From Phycisphaerae bacterium (GTDB taxonomy: Bacteria; Planctomycetota; Phycisphaerae; UBA1845; Fen-1342), in assembly GCA_030428945.1 (NCBI GenBank), contig JAUIEC010000007.1, forward strand, positions 186,001 to 250,000: a stretch of 64,000 nt of DNA, written 5' to 3'. A program made the translations under genes and the position numbers. Numbering within the stretch: the stretch's first letter is position 1; every line of letters begins with the position of its first letter. This document shows, piece by piece, positions 50,527-58,648 of this stretch. The notes under the pieces were generated by a model, which was given only the letters and a program-made list of their open reading frames with translations, made no database searches and had not been told where the DNA came from.

Positions 50527-52605
50527 CTACCAGAAGACGATGTACAGGGCGATCGTCGCGGCCACCACGCCGAGGCCGGCGTAGAAGGCTCCGCGCGAGC
50601 CGCGCAGGTCCATGTCCTCGTTGACCGGCAGATCGACCGGCTGTTTCAGCGGGCTGATCAGCGTGATGGCGGTCAGGGTGGCGACCACCAGGCCGAAGCA
50701 GACGGCCATCCGGTCGAGGAACGACAGTGCCGAGATTCCGGCCAGCCAGGGCGGGATGTTCTCGCCGAAGATGCTCGGGGCGAACTTGAACAGGCCGTAA
50801 AGGACCGGGTTCAGCAGCAGGCCGACGGTGCCGCAGATGCGCGGGGCGCGATGCACCAGCAGGCCGAACAGGAAGATCGCGAGGATGCCGGGCGAGATGA
50901 AGCCCTGGAACTCCTGGATGAAGGTGAAGATGCCGCCGAAGGCCGGATGCCCGAGGATCGGGGCGATCACCATTGCGATTAACACGAACAGCACGACGAA
51001 GACCCGCCCGGCGGTGACAAGCTGCGCCTGGCTGGCCCGCGGGCTGACCTTGCGATAGAGGTCCATGGTCGCGATCGTCGAAGCCGAGTTCAGCATCGAG
51101 GCGAGCGAACTGACCACCGCGCCGAAGATGGCCACCAGCACGAAGCCCTTCAGCCCGCTGCCCGGCGGAACGAGCTTGCGGATCAGGGTCGGGAACGCGT
51201 TGTCGTAGTCGTGGGCCACGAGCTGTTCGTTGGCGATCGCCGGCTCATGCTTGAGCCCCTGGCTGGCGACGGCCTGGCTGAACGCGGCCGCGTCGGCGAA
51301 CGATGCCGCGGCGGCGGGCAGTTCGAGCCCGGCCGGATCGGCAAGCTGGGCGAAGTTGTGCGCGTTCAGTCGGGCGACGTCCTGCGGGTGCAGTTCGGCG
51401 AAGACGGCGTCGAAGGTGTAGATCATCCTGCCGTTGCCGGTTCCGTTCAGGTTTTCGAGGACGCTCTCGTTGATCGAGACGTTCCGTTCGTCGTCGGCCT
51501 CGGGCTTCATGCTCGGGGTCAGGGAGCGATAGAGGGCCGGCGAGTTGGACGACAGGACCAGCGCGTTGCGGTTGACGGCGTCGTCCTTCAGGTCGCTGTT
51601 GAACAGGTTGAAGGCGAGGATGCCGGGAATCACGACGATGAACGGGATGATCAGCTTGAGGAACGCGGCGAAGACGACGCCCTTCTGTCCCTGGGCGAGG
51701 CTCTTGGAGCCGAGCGTTCGCTGCGTGATGTACTGGTTCAGGCCCCAGTAGAAGAAGTTCGGAATCCACAGGCCGACCACCAGCGCGGTCCAGGGAATCT
51801 CCCGGTCCTCGGCTCCGCGGACCATGTGCAGCTTGCCGTCGGGCAGCGGTCCCTCGTTCAGCATCCAGAAGCGCGACCAGGCCCCGGCGTTCTCAAGCTG
51901 GTCGGGCGTCACGTTGCCGACCGCGGTCGCGGCCAGTTCGGTCGCATCGGTTCCGGCCAGCAGGTCGAAGGCCTTCCAGGCGATGATGACGCCGCCGAGG
52001 ATCAGGCCCGAGCCCCACAGCAGGTCGGTCCAGGCACAGGCCTTCAGGCCGCCGGTGAAGACGTAGATGGCCGCGACGGTGCCGATGATCCAGCACCCGA
52101 GGGTGATGCTGCCGAAGTCGAGGCCGAACAGCATCACGCCCTGGAAGTTTCCGGTGATGACCTTGGCGCCGGAGAAGATGACCGAGGCGGTCGGCACGCC
52201 GACCAGGACGACCAGCGTGGCGATCGCCATCACGGTTCGGGCGAAGGCGTTGTAGCGGTACTCGAGGAACTCGGGGATCGTGTAGATGCCGCTCTTCAGA
52301 AAGGTCGGCAGGAACACGAACGCGACGACGATCAGCGTGATCGCGGCCATCCACTCGTAGCTCGCGATCGCCATGCCGAGCCAGTCGGCCGCCTTGCCGC
52401 TCATCCCGACGAACTGCTCGGTCGAGATGTTGGCCGCGATCAGCGAGAAGCCCACCAGCCACCAGGTCAGGCCGCGGCCGGCCAGGAAGTAGTCGGAAGC
52501 CTGGTCGTCCTTGCCGGGCGTTTCGTCCTTGCTGCCCTGCACCAGGCCGATGCCGATCACGATCGCCGCGAGCACGACGAACACGAGAATGTCAACGAAT
52601 CCCAC
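50527..52605 (-). CDS. Sodium:solute symporter (SSS family), sugar-type
   Basis: 692 residues with a GTG start preceded by AAGGAGACCCCG. About 14 hydrophobic segments. The SGLT-type signature is seen in SDYFLAGRGLTWWLVGFSLIAANISTEQFVGMSG, FWGLNQYITQRTLGSKS and GAVVSSLASMLNSASTIATMDLYRK. A ~130-residue hydrophilic insertion (about 345-480) separates helices and is longer than in standard SGLTs. It likely imports glucose or short glucans released by the GH16 and GH3 enzymes. Last gene of the minus-strand locus. Confidence 0.9.
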   Translation of the reverse strand: MGFVDILVFVVLAAIVIGIGLVQGSKDETPGKDDQASDYFLAGRGLTWWLVGFSLIAANISTEQFVGMSGKAADWLGMAIASYEWMAAITLIVVAFVFLPTFLKSGIYTIPEFLEYRYNAFARTVMAIATLVVLVGVPTASVIFSGAKVITGNFQGVMLFGLDFGSITLGCWIIGTVAAIYVFTGGLKACAWTDLLWGSGLILGGVIIAWKAFDLLAGTDATELAATAVGNVTPDQLENAGAWSRFWMLNEGPLPDGKLHMVRGAEDREIPWTALVVGLWIPNFFYWGLNQYITQRTLGSKSLAQGQKGVVFAAFLKLIIPFIVVIPGILAFNLFNSDLKDDAVNRNALVLSSNSPALYRSLTPSMKPEADDERNVSINESVLENLNGTGNGRMIYTFDAVFAELHPQDVARLNAHNFAQLADPAGLELPAAAASFADAAAFSQAVASQGLKHEPAIANEQLVAHDYDNAFPTLIRKLVPPGSGLKGFVLVAIFGAVVSSLASMLNSASTIATMDLYRKVSPRASQAQLVTAGRVFVVLFVLIAMVIAPILGHPAFGGIFTFIQEFQGFISPGILAIFLFGLLVHRAPRICGTVGLLLNPVLYGLFKFAPSIFGENIPPWLAGISALSFLDRMAVCFGLVVATLTAITLISPLKQPVDLPVNEDMDLRGSRGAFYAGLGVVAATIALYIVFW

Positions 52606-52685
52606 CGGGGTCTCCTTCGCTCAGCCTGCACACCGGTCACGAGCGCCGCGGAGCGGGCGTGGCCGGATCACCTGTGACCTGTCGA

Positions 52686-54959
52686 TTACCTGACGACTTC
52701 GAATTCGCCTTCCAGACCTTCCGCCGAACTGGTCGCGATCCAGACCTTGAACCTGCCCGGTTCGACGACGCGCTGCATCTGCGGGTTATAGAACGCCAGC
52801 CTGTCGGCGGGAAGCGCGAACCGCACCTTCTTTTCCTCGCCCGGCGCCAGGCTGATCCGCTGGAAGCCCTTCAACTCCCTGACCGGACGGGTCGTGCTGC
52901 CGACCAGGTCCCGGATGTAGAGCTGCACGATCTCTTCGCCGGCAACCTGGCCGGTGTTCCGGACCGTGGCCGAGACCTCGAGCGTGCCGTCGGCCTTGAT
53001 CCGCGGCGTGGCCACCTGCAGGTCGCTGTAGGCGTAGGTCGTGTAGCTGAGGCCGTAGCCGAACGGGAAGAGCGGGCTCGACGGCAGGTCGATGTAGCGC
53101 GAGGTGTAGCGCTCCTCGGTCGGCGGGCGGCCGGTGTTCTTGTGGTTGTAGTGGAACGGGATCTGGCCGACCCGGCGCGGGAACGTGACGGGCAGTTTGC
53201 CGCTCGGATTGACGTCGCCGAACAGCACGTCCGCGAGGGCGTTGCCGCACTCGCTGCCGGCGTGCCAGGCTTCGAGCAGCGCGGCCGCGTTCTCGGCCTC
53301 CCAGTTGACCGTCAGCGGGCGTCCGCTCATCAGGACGACGACCATCGGCGTGCCGGTCGCGTGAACGGCCTTGACCAGTTGCTGCTGGAGGGGCGGCAGG
53401 CCGATCTCGCTGCGCGAGTGGCCTTCGCCGGTCATGTCCTCGCTTTCGCCGACGATCACGATCGCCAGGTCAGCCGCCCGGGCCAGGTCGGCCGCGGCCG
53501 GGATGCCGTCAGCGGTTCCGCCGCGCGTCTCGCAGCCCTTGGCGTAGGTGATTTCGATGTCGCTGCCGGCGCGGGCCTTGAGTCCGGCCAGGGCCGTCAC
53601 GGTGTCTTCGGCGCGGCCGCGGCCTTCCCAGGTCCCGAGCGGGTCGCGGGCGTTGTCGGCCAGGGGACCGACGACGGCGATCCGGCGGACGTCGGTGCTG
53701 ATCGGCAGCGTGTTGTCTTCGTTGCGCAGCAGGACCATCGAGCGGGCGGCGAGTCTGCGGGCCACGCCGCGGTTCTTCGCGCTGAGTGTGACGCGGGCCT
53801 CGCGGTCGGGATCGCTGTAGGGGTTGTCGAACAGGCCGAGGGCGAACTTCATCCGCAGGACGCGGCGGGTGGCCAGGTCGATGACGGCCTCGTCGACCAG
53901 GCCGGCCTTGATGCTTTCGGCGAGCGTGTCGCGATAGCTGAACGAGCACATGTCCATGTCGACGCCGGCGGTGATCGCGACGCGGGCGGCGTGGGCGGGA
54001 TCGACGACGTAGCCGTGGGCGATCATCTCGGTCACGCTGGTCCAGTCGCTGACGACCATGCCGCGGAACTTCCAGTCGTTTCGCAGGATCTTGTCGAGCG
54101 TCAGCGGGTTGCCGCTGGCGGGCACGCCGTTGATCTCGTTGAAGGCGCTCATCAGCGACCCGACGCCGGCCTGCACGGCCGCCTCGAAGGGCGGCAGGTG
54201 GACCTCGTAGAGCGTCTGCATCGAGATGTCGACGGTGTTGTAGTCGCGGCCGCCCTCGGCGCCGCCGTAGGCGACGTAGTGCTTGGCGCAGGCCATCACG
54301 CGGTCCGGGGCCGAGATGTCGCCGCCCTGGAAGCCCTTGACGTGCGCGACGGCCATCACCTGTCCGAGGTAGGGATCTTCGCCGGCGGTCTCGACGATCC
54401 GTCCCCAGCGCGGGTCGCGCGAGACGTCGATCATCGGGGCGAAGGTCCAGTGGGTCCCGGCCGCGCGGGCTTCTTCGGCCGCGACGGCGGCGCCGGCCTG
54501 GACCAGGTCGGGGTCCCAACTGGCGGCTTCGCCGAGGGGGACGGGGAAGATCGTGCGGTAGCCGTGGATGACGTCGTTGCCGAGCAGCATCGGGATCTTG
54601 TGCTTGCTCTCTTCGACCGCGACGCGCTGCAGCACGTTGGTGTACTCGGCCCCGTGGGCGCCGAGGAACGAGCCGCACAGGCCGGCCCGGACGATGCCGA
54701 GGATGTCGTCGAGGGCCCGCTGCCTGGCGTCCGGGTTCATGTCCTGGGTTTCGCCGCCCCACTGCTGCGAAAGCTGACCGAGCTTGTCGGCCAGGGTCAT
54801 CCTTTCGAGCAGGGCATCGATCCGGCGTTCGACGTCGGGCGTCAGCTTCGGCGCCGGGATCCGGAGGTTGTCCGCCAGGCCGGGGCCGGCCAGCGTCACG
54901 ACGAAAACGGCCAGCACGCAGGCACGCAGCCCGCGGAACGATGTGCAGCGCGTCACCAC
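52686..54959 (-). CDS. GH3 beta-glucosidase, secreted
   Basis: 757 residues from the GTG at 54959 (CTCAGGAGAAT upstream); the longer frame to 55094 has no ribosome site. A signal peptide (residues ~5-25, LRACVLAVFVVTLAGPGLA) precedes the GH3 domains. LSQQWGGETQ, MLLGNDVIHGYRTIFPVPLGEAASWDP and KHYVAYGGAEGGRDYN are followed by GMVVSDWTSV (nucleophile Asp). The C-terminal half includes VGESEDMTGEGHSRSEIGLPPLQQQLV and a fibronectin-like tail. It releases glucose from beta-gluco-oligosaccharides. Same strand as GH16 and the symporter. Confidence 0.93.
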   Translation of the reverse strand: MVTRCTSFRGLRACVLAVFVVTLAGPGLADNLRIPAPKLTPDVERRIDALLERMTLADKLGQLSQQWGGETQDMNPDARQRALDDILGIVRAGLCGSFLGAHGAEYTNVLQRVAVEESKHKIPMLLGNDVIHGYRTIFPVPLGEAASWDPDLVQAGAAVAAEEARAAGTHWTFAPMIDVSRDPRWGRIVETAGEDPYLGQVMAVAHVKGFQGGDISAPDRVMACAKHYVAYGGAEGGRDYNTVDISMQTLYEVHLPPFEAAVQAGVGSLMSAFNEINGVPASGNPLTLDKILRNDWKFRGMVVSDWTSVTEMIAHGYVVDPAHAARVAITAGVDMDMCSFSYRDTLAESIKAGLVDEAVIDLATRRVLRMKFALGLFDNPYSDPDREARVTLSAKNRGVARRLAARSMVLLRNEDNTLPISTDVRRIAVVGPLADNARDPLGTWEGRGRAEDTVTALAGLKARAGSDIEITYAKGCETRGGTADGIPAAADLARAADLAIVIVGESEDMTGEGHSRSEIGLPPLQQQLVKAVHATGTPMVVVLMSGRPLTVNWEAENAAALLEAWHAGSECGNALADVLFGDVNPSGKLPVTFPRRVGQIPFHYNHKNTGRPPTEERYTSRYIDLPSSPLFPFGYGLSYTTYAYSDLQVATPRIKADGTLEVSATVRNTGQVAGEEIVQLYIRDLVGSTTRPVRELKGFQRISLAPGEEKKVRFALPADRLAFYNPQMQRVVEPGRFKVWIATSSAEGLEGEFEVVR

Positions 54960-55316
54960 ATTCTCCTGAGTTGATTCGGTGGGCCGCACGGGCGCGAAGG
55001 CGTCGGCGGCCGCGGTTGTTTCGGACGGGTCGATCCCGGGCGGACCTGGTTCGGACGTTGCGTTGTCAGCGAAGTGGCGATGACCGCGCCCCATCCGATG
55101 TTCCGGCCGAGGGTTCGACCTCGCGAGAGAGACGACACAGTGTCCCGCTCGCGGCGCCGCGCGACAAGCGGGTCGCGCGACAAGTTTGCGCCGGGCGCCC
55201 GAGTGGTTCGGGCGGAAAAAGAGCCGTGGTCGACACCGGGCCCGAGCCAGGCGCCGACCACGGCGAATTCAGGACGGCGTCGCCCTCCCCTCGGGGCGAC
55301 GCCGCGGGTCACGGCG
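54960..55316. other. Upstream region of GH3 with terminator of the repeat protein
   Basis: Holds the terminator at 55276 and the presumed GH3 promoter. I found no gene and no clear operator matching that near the LacI gene. Confidence 0.5.
55276..55303 (-). terminator. Terminator hairpin of the repeat-rich dockerin protein
   Basis: A 10-bp perfect stem GGCGTCGCCC/GGGCGACGCC (arms 55276-55285 and 55294-55303), 13 bp past the stop on the minus strand. No T-run. Confidence 0.6.
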
Positions 55317-58300
55317 TTACGGGCAGGTCGATCCGAAGTTGGCCAGCACGAGGGCCAGGTCGGAGAGATCGACGAAACCGTTTCCGTCCACATCGCCCTG
55401 GCCGAGGGTGGCACCAGGACCGAAGCCGAAGTTGGCGAGCACGTTGGCGAGGTCCGACAGGTCGACGTCGTTGTCGCCATCCGTGTCACCGGGGCACGGG
55501 GTACCGGCGTTCTCAGCGAACGAGATGTTGTCGATGCTGAGCTGCGCGGAGGTTCCCCAGGTTTCCAGTTCGTTGCGGTACGCGACCGTGATCGTGTGGC
55601 AGTCGGCCTGATCAAAGTTCACGCCCGTGGCGAACAGGTTGTCGATCACGAGTTCGCCACCGGTGGTGCCCCAGGTCGCCGACGAAGCCGCGATCGGCTC
55701 AACCGCGACCAGCACGACCGAATAGGTCTCCTGCAGGAAGTTGAAGCTGCCGTCCGAGCCCGGAACGCTGCCCGGGACCGCGGTATCGAGCGTGCCACCG
55801 ACCGACTGGAAGGTGCCGTCCGAATCGACGACGAACTCGAGGATGTCGAGGTCGGCGTCTTCCACCCGCAGGACGTAGGCGCCCTGCGAGACGCCGGTGC
55901 CCTTGATGTCGGCGGTCACGGTGATCTCCGACAGGTCACCGCTCAGGTCGAGCGGAACACCCGGGAACGAGATGCCGAGGAACCAGCCGTCACCACCGGC
56001 CGAGTCCCAGGCGATCCGCAGGGCGCCGCTGCCGCCGACGCCGCAACTGGTGCAGCCGTCGGCCGTGGTCAGGCCGAGCACGCCGGTGCCGAAGGTACCG
56101 CCGAAGGCCTCGGGCCCGTTGAAGAACGCGACGCCCGGATCGATCACGCCACCGCCACCGGGGTTGTTCGGATCGAAGACGACGATGCTGGCGCCGGTGG
56201 TGTCGTTCAGGTCGGTGTCGTAGTCACCGTAGGTGCTGACACCACTCGACAGCAGGCCGCCGATCGTGTTGAAGTTGCCGTCCGCGGTCCCGGTGAAGGT
56301 CACGCGTCCGATCTCGTTCTCGATCGTGACCGGCGTCAGGAACAGGTTGTCGACCTGCAGGACGCCGCCACCGCCCCAGCTCACGGCCGGGTTGATGAAG
56401 CTGATCGCGATGGTGTAGGTGGACGAATCCAGGTCAAAGGTTCCGTCACCGGCACCGCTCAGGGCGGCCCCCTCGGTGGCGGTGTCGAGCGTGCCGCCGA
56501 CGGTCACGAAGCTGCTGCTGGCCGTGCCGCCGAAGTACAGGCGGTCGCCCTGGGCATCTTCCAGCCGCAGTTCGAACTCGCCCAGCGCGCCGCCCGAGGC
56601 GGTCACGCCGCGGATGTCGGCCGTCAGGGTGACCTGGCTCAGGTCGGTGCTCGCCAGTCCCTGGTTGCCCCAGGCCAGCCCGGCGAACCAGTCATCGCCG
56701 ATGCCGACGATGATGTTCTCGACGCGGATTTCGGCGACGGTGCCGACGTTCGGATCCGAGACACCCTGGGCCGACATGCCGCCCGGGGCGAAGATGCTCG
56801 AGTTGGCGCCGATGCCGCCGAAGGCGGACTCGCCGTTGATGCCGTCGTCGAAGCTGCCGAGGAAGCCCGGGCCGCCGTTCGGGTCGAGGAAGAGGCCACC
56901 ACCGGTTCCGGTGATGGTCGAGAAGTCCTCATCGACGCCGGCCTCGATCACCTGGAAGCCTTCGAGGCGCATCTCGTACTCGCCACCGATGACGTCACCC
57001 TTGATGTCGGCGGTCAGTTCCAGCGTGCTGAAATCGCCCTCGGTGATCTTCTGGCCGTCGAAGTACACGCCGCCGAACCAGCCGCTGCCGTTCGGGTCCG
57101 CGCTCGAGACCAGCACGTTGTCCGCTTCGATCGTGCCGCCGGTTCCCCAGCTCGCGACCTCGTTGGCGAACGCGATCACCACCGAGTACTCGGACGAGTT
57201 CGTGTCGAAGACACCCGAGGCCGGATTGCCGTCCGCGTCGGCTTCGGTGGCCGTGTCGAGCGTGCCGCCGATCGAGGCGTAGCTGCCGCTGGCGCCGCTG
57301 ATGAACCGCAGGCGGTTGCCGGCCGGGTCCTCGATGCGCAGTTCGACATCACCGAGGGATTCGCCGGCGGCGTTGGCGATGCCGCGGACGTCGGCGCTCA
57401 GGGCGAAGTCGGCCAGGTTGACCGGGCTGCCGCTGGTAATCCGCAGGCTGACGTCGTCGTACTGGACCGCGCCACCGTCGAACAGGGTCTGGAAGTGCCC
57501 GACGACGGCCTGCATGCTGACGGTTCCGGCCGGGGCCGTGGCGGTCAGGGTCGGCATCGGCAGCCAGGCGTCCTGGGTCGAGTTCGGATCAAGGACGGTG
57601 ACGACGTCCTGCTGGATCATCGTGAAGCCGGCGTCGAAGAACTCGAGCTTGATCTGGGCCAGGTTGCCGGCCCCGATCGCATCGTCCGAGTTCGTCCGGA
57701 CGAAGCCGTTCAGTTCGAAAGTCTGACCGGGCGAGGCGGGCAGGCCCTGGAAGACTCCGGACTCGTTCGGGAAGCCGTTGAACTGGCCGAACATCTTGAC
57801 CACGCCGTTGCCCGAGCGCGGAATCACGACCGGCGGCGTGAAGCTGGTGGTTTCGGCGAAGGCGTTCCCGAAGGTGGCCCAGCCGTTCAGGCCGTCTTCG
57901 AAGCCGGGGTTGGCGAGCGGCGTGGCGCCCGGGAAGGGTCCGGTGACGAACTCGAGGCCGGCGAACCAGGTGCCGGCGTTAGGCGTCACGTCGTTGACGT
58001 CGATGTAGGCGCCGCCCGAACCGCTGACGCCGCCGCTGACGCTGCCGCCGGCCGACATCGAACCGTTCAGGGTCGCGCCGCCCGAGGTGCCGCCGAAAGC
58101 GCGGTCGTTGGTCAGGCCGGTGTCGAAATCAAGCGTGAAGTTGAAGACCGCGGCGTTGGGGTCGTTCGGATCGCCGACCAGGAAGACGCCGCCGCCGAGG
58201 CCGGTGGCCCCGTCCAGGTTCTCATCCAGCACGTTGAAGGACACGTCCGAGACGTCGAAGACAACGCCGCCGCCGCCACCGACGCCGCCGGTGGTCGAAC

Positions 58301-58547
58301 CGGCGACCGTCGCGGTCGCCTGGGTGTTGCCGATGGTCCCGAAGAACGCGTTCTCGCCGGTGATCCCGTCGTCGAAGTTGTTGACCTCGGCGAAGCCGCT
58401 CCCGTCCAGGATCGTGGCGCCGGGCGAACCGGTCACCGTCTCGAAGTCCTCGCTCTTGATGTCGGCCAGTGTCGGAACGGTCAGCGCGGCAAACAGCCCC
58501 GTCCCAACCGCCGCCGCCAGCATCCGGCCGCGCCTCGTGGTTACCAT
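55317..58547 (-). CDS. Very large secreted repeat protein with CBM4/9-like module and dockerin-like end
   Basis: 1076 residues; GAGGAGAAAGAA precedes the ATG. Signal peptide, then alternating modules. (i) Units beginning FETVTGSPGATILDG or FSTITGTGGGLFLD, with FDDGINGESAFGG. (ii) A CBM4/9-like module at about 211-370 (LANPGFEDGLNGWATF...QYDDVSLRI). (iii) Three ~105-residue units with ADIRG...ELRLEDAQGDRL, VGGTLDTAT, SWGGGGVLQVDNL. The end is GDTDGDNDVDLSDLANVL...GDVDGNGFVDLSDLALVL, dockerin-like. It probably binds glucans at the surface; no enzyme motif. Confidence 0.8.
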   Translation of the reverse strand: MVTTRRGRMLAAAVGTGLFAALTVPTLADIKSEDFETVTGSPGATILDGSGFAEVNNFDDGITGENAFFGTIGNTQATATVAGSTTGGVGGGGGVVFDVSDVSFNVLDENLDGATGLGGGVFLVGDPNDPNAAVFNFTLDFDTGLTNDRAFGGTSGGATLNGSMSAGGSVSGGVSGSGGAYIDVNDVTPNAGTWFAGLEFVTGPFPGATPLANPGFEDGLNGWATFGNAFAETTSFTPPVVIPRSGNGVVKMFGQFNGFPNESGVFQGLPASPGQTFELNGFVRTNSDDAIGAGNLAQIKLEFFDAGFTMIQQDVVTVLDPNSTQDAWLPMPTLTATAPAGTVSMQAVVGHFQTLFDGGAVQYDDVSLRITSGSPVNLADFALSADVRGIANAAGESLGDVELRIEDPAGNRLRFISGASGSYASIGGTLDTATEADADGNPASGVFDTNSSEYSVVIAFANEVASWGTGGTIEADNVLVSSADPNGSGWFGGVYFDGQKITEGDFSTLELTADIKGDVIGGEYEMRLEGFQVIEAGVDEDFSTITGTGGGLFLDPNGGPGFLGSFDDGINGESAFGGIGANSSIFAPGGMSAQGVSDPNVGTVAEIRVENIIVGIGDDWFAGLAWGNQGLASTDLSQVTLTADIRGVTASGGALGEFELRLEDAQGDRLYFGGTASSSFVTVGGTLDTATEGAALSGAGDGTFDLDSSTYTIAISFINPAVSWGGGGVLQVDNLFLTPVTIENEIGRVTFTGTADGNFNTIGGLLSSGVSTYGDYDTDLNDTTGASIVVFDPNNPGGGGVIDPGVAFFNGPEAFGGTFGTGVLGLTTADGCTSCGVGGSGALRIAWDSAGGDGWFLGISFPGVPLDLSGDLSEITVTADIKGTGVSQGAYVLRVEDADLDILEFVVDSDGTFQSVGGTLDTAVPGSVPGSDGSFNFLQETYSVVLVAVEPIAASSATWGTTGGELVIDNLFATGVNFDQADCHTITVAYRNELETWGTSAQLSIDNISFAENAGTPCPGDTDGDNDVDLSDLANVLANFGFGPGATLGQGDVDGNGFVDLSDLALVLANFGSTCP

Positions 58548-58648
58548 TTCTTTCTCCTCGCAGATTTCGCGGCGGCCACCCGGGTATCCCTCCGGTCAGC
58601 CGACTCGCGGATTTCGAAACACAAACGCCCAGAACACGCAAACGAAAC

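Noticed and set aside
49826..50584. Plus-strand 252-residue frame after the AT-richer gene.
   Set aside because: It crosses the symporter terminator and the end of the symporter gene; no recognisable segment.
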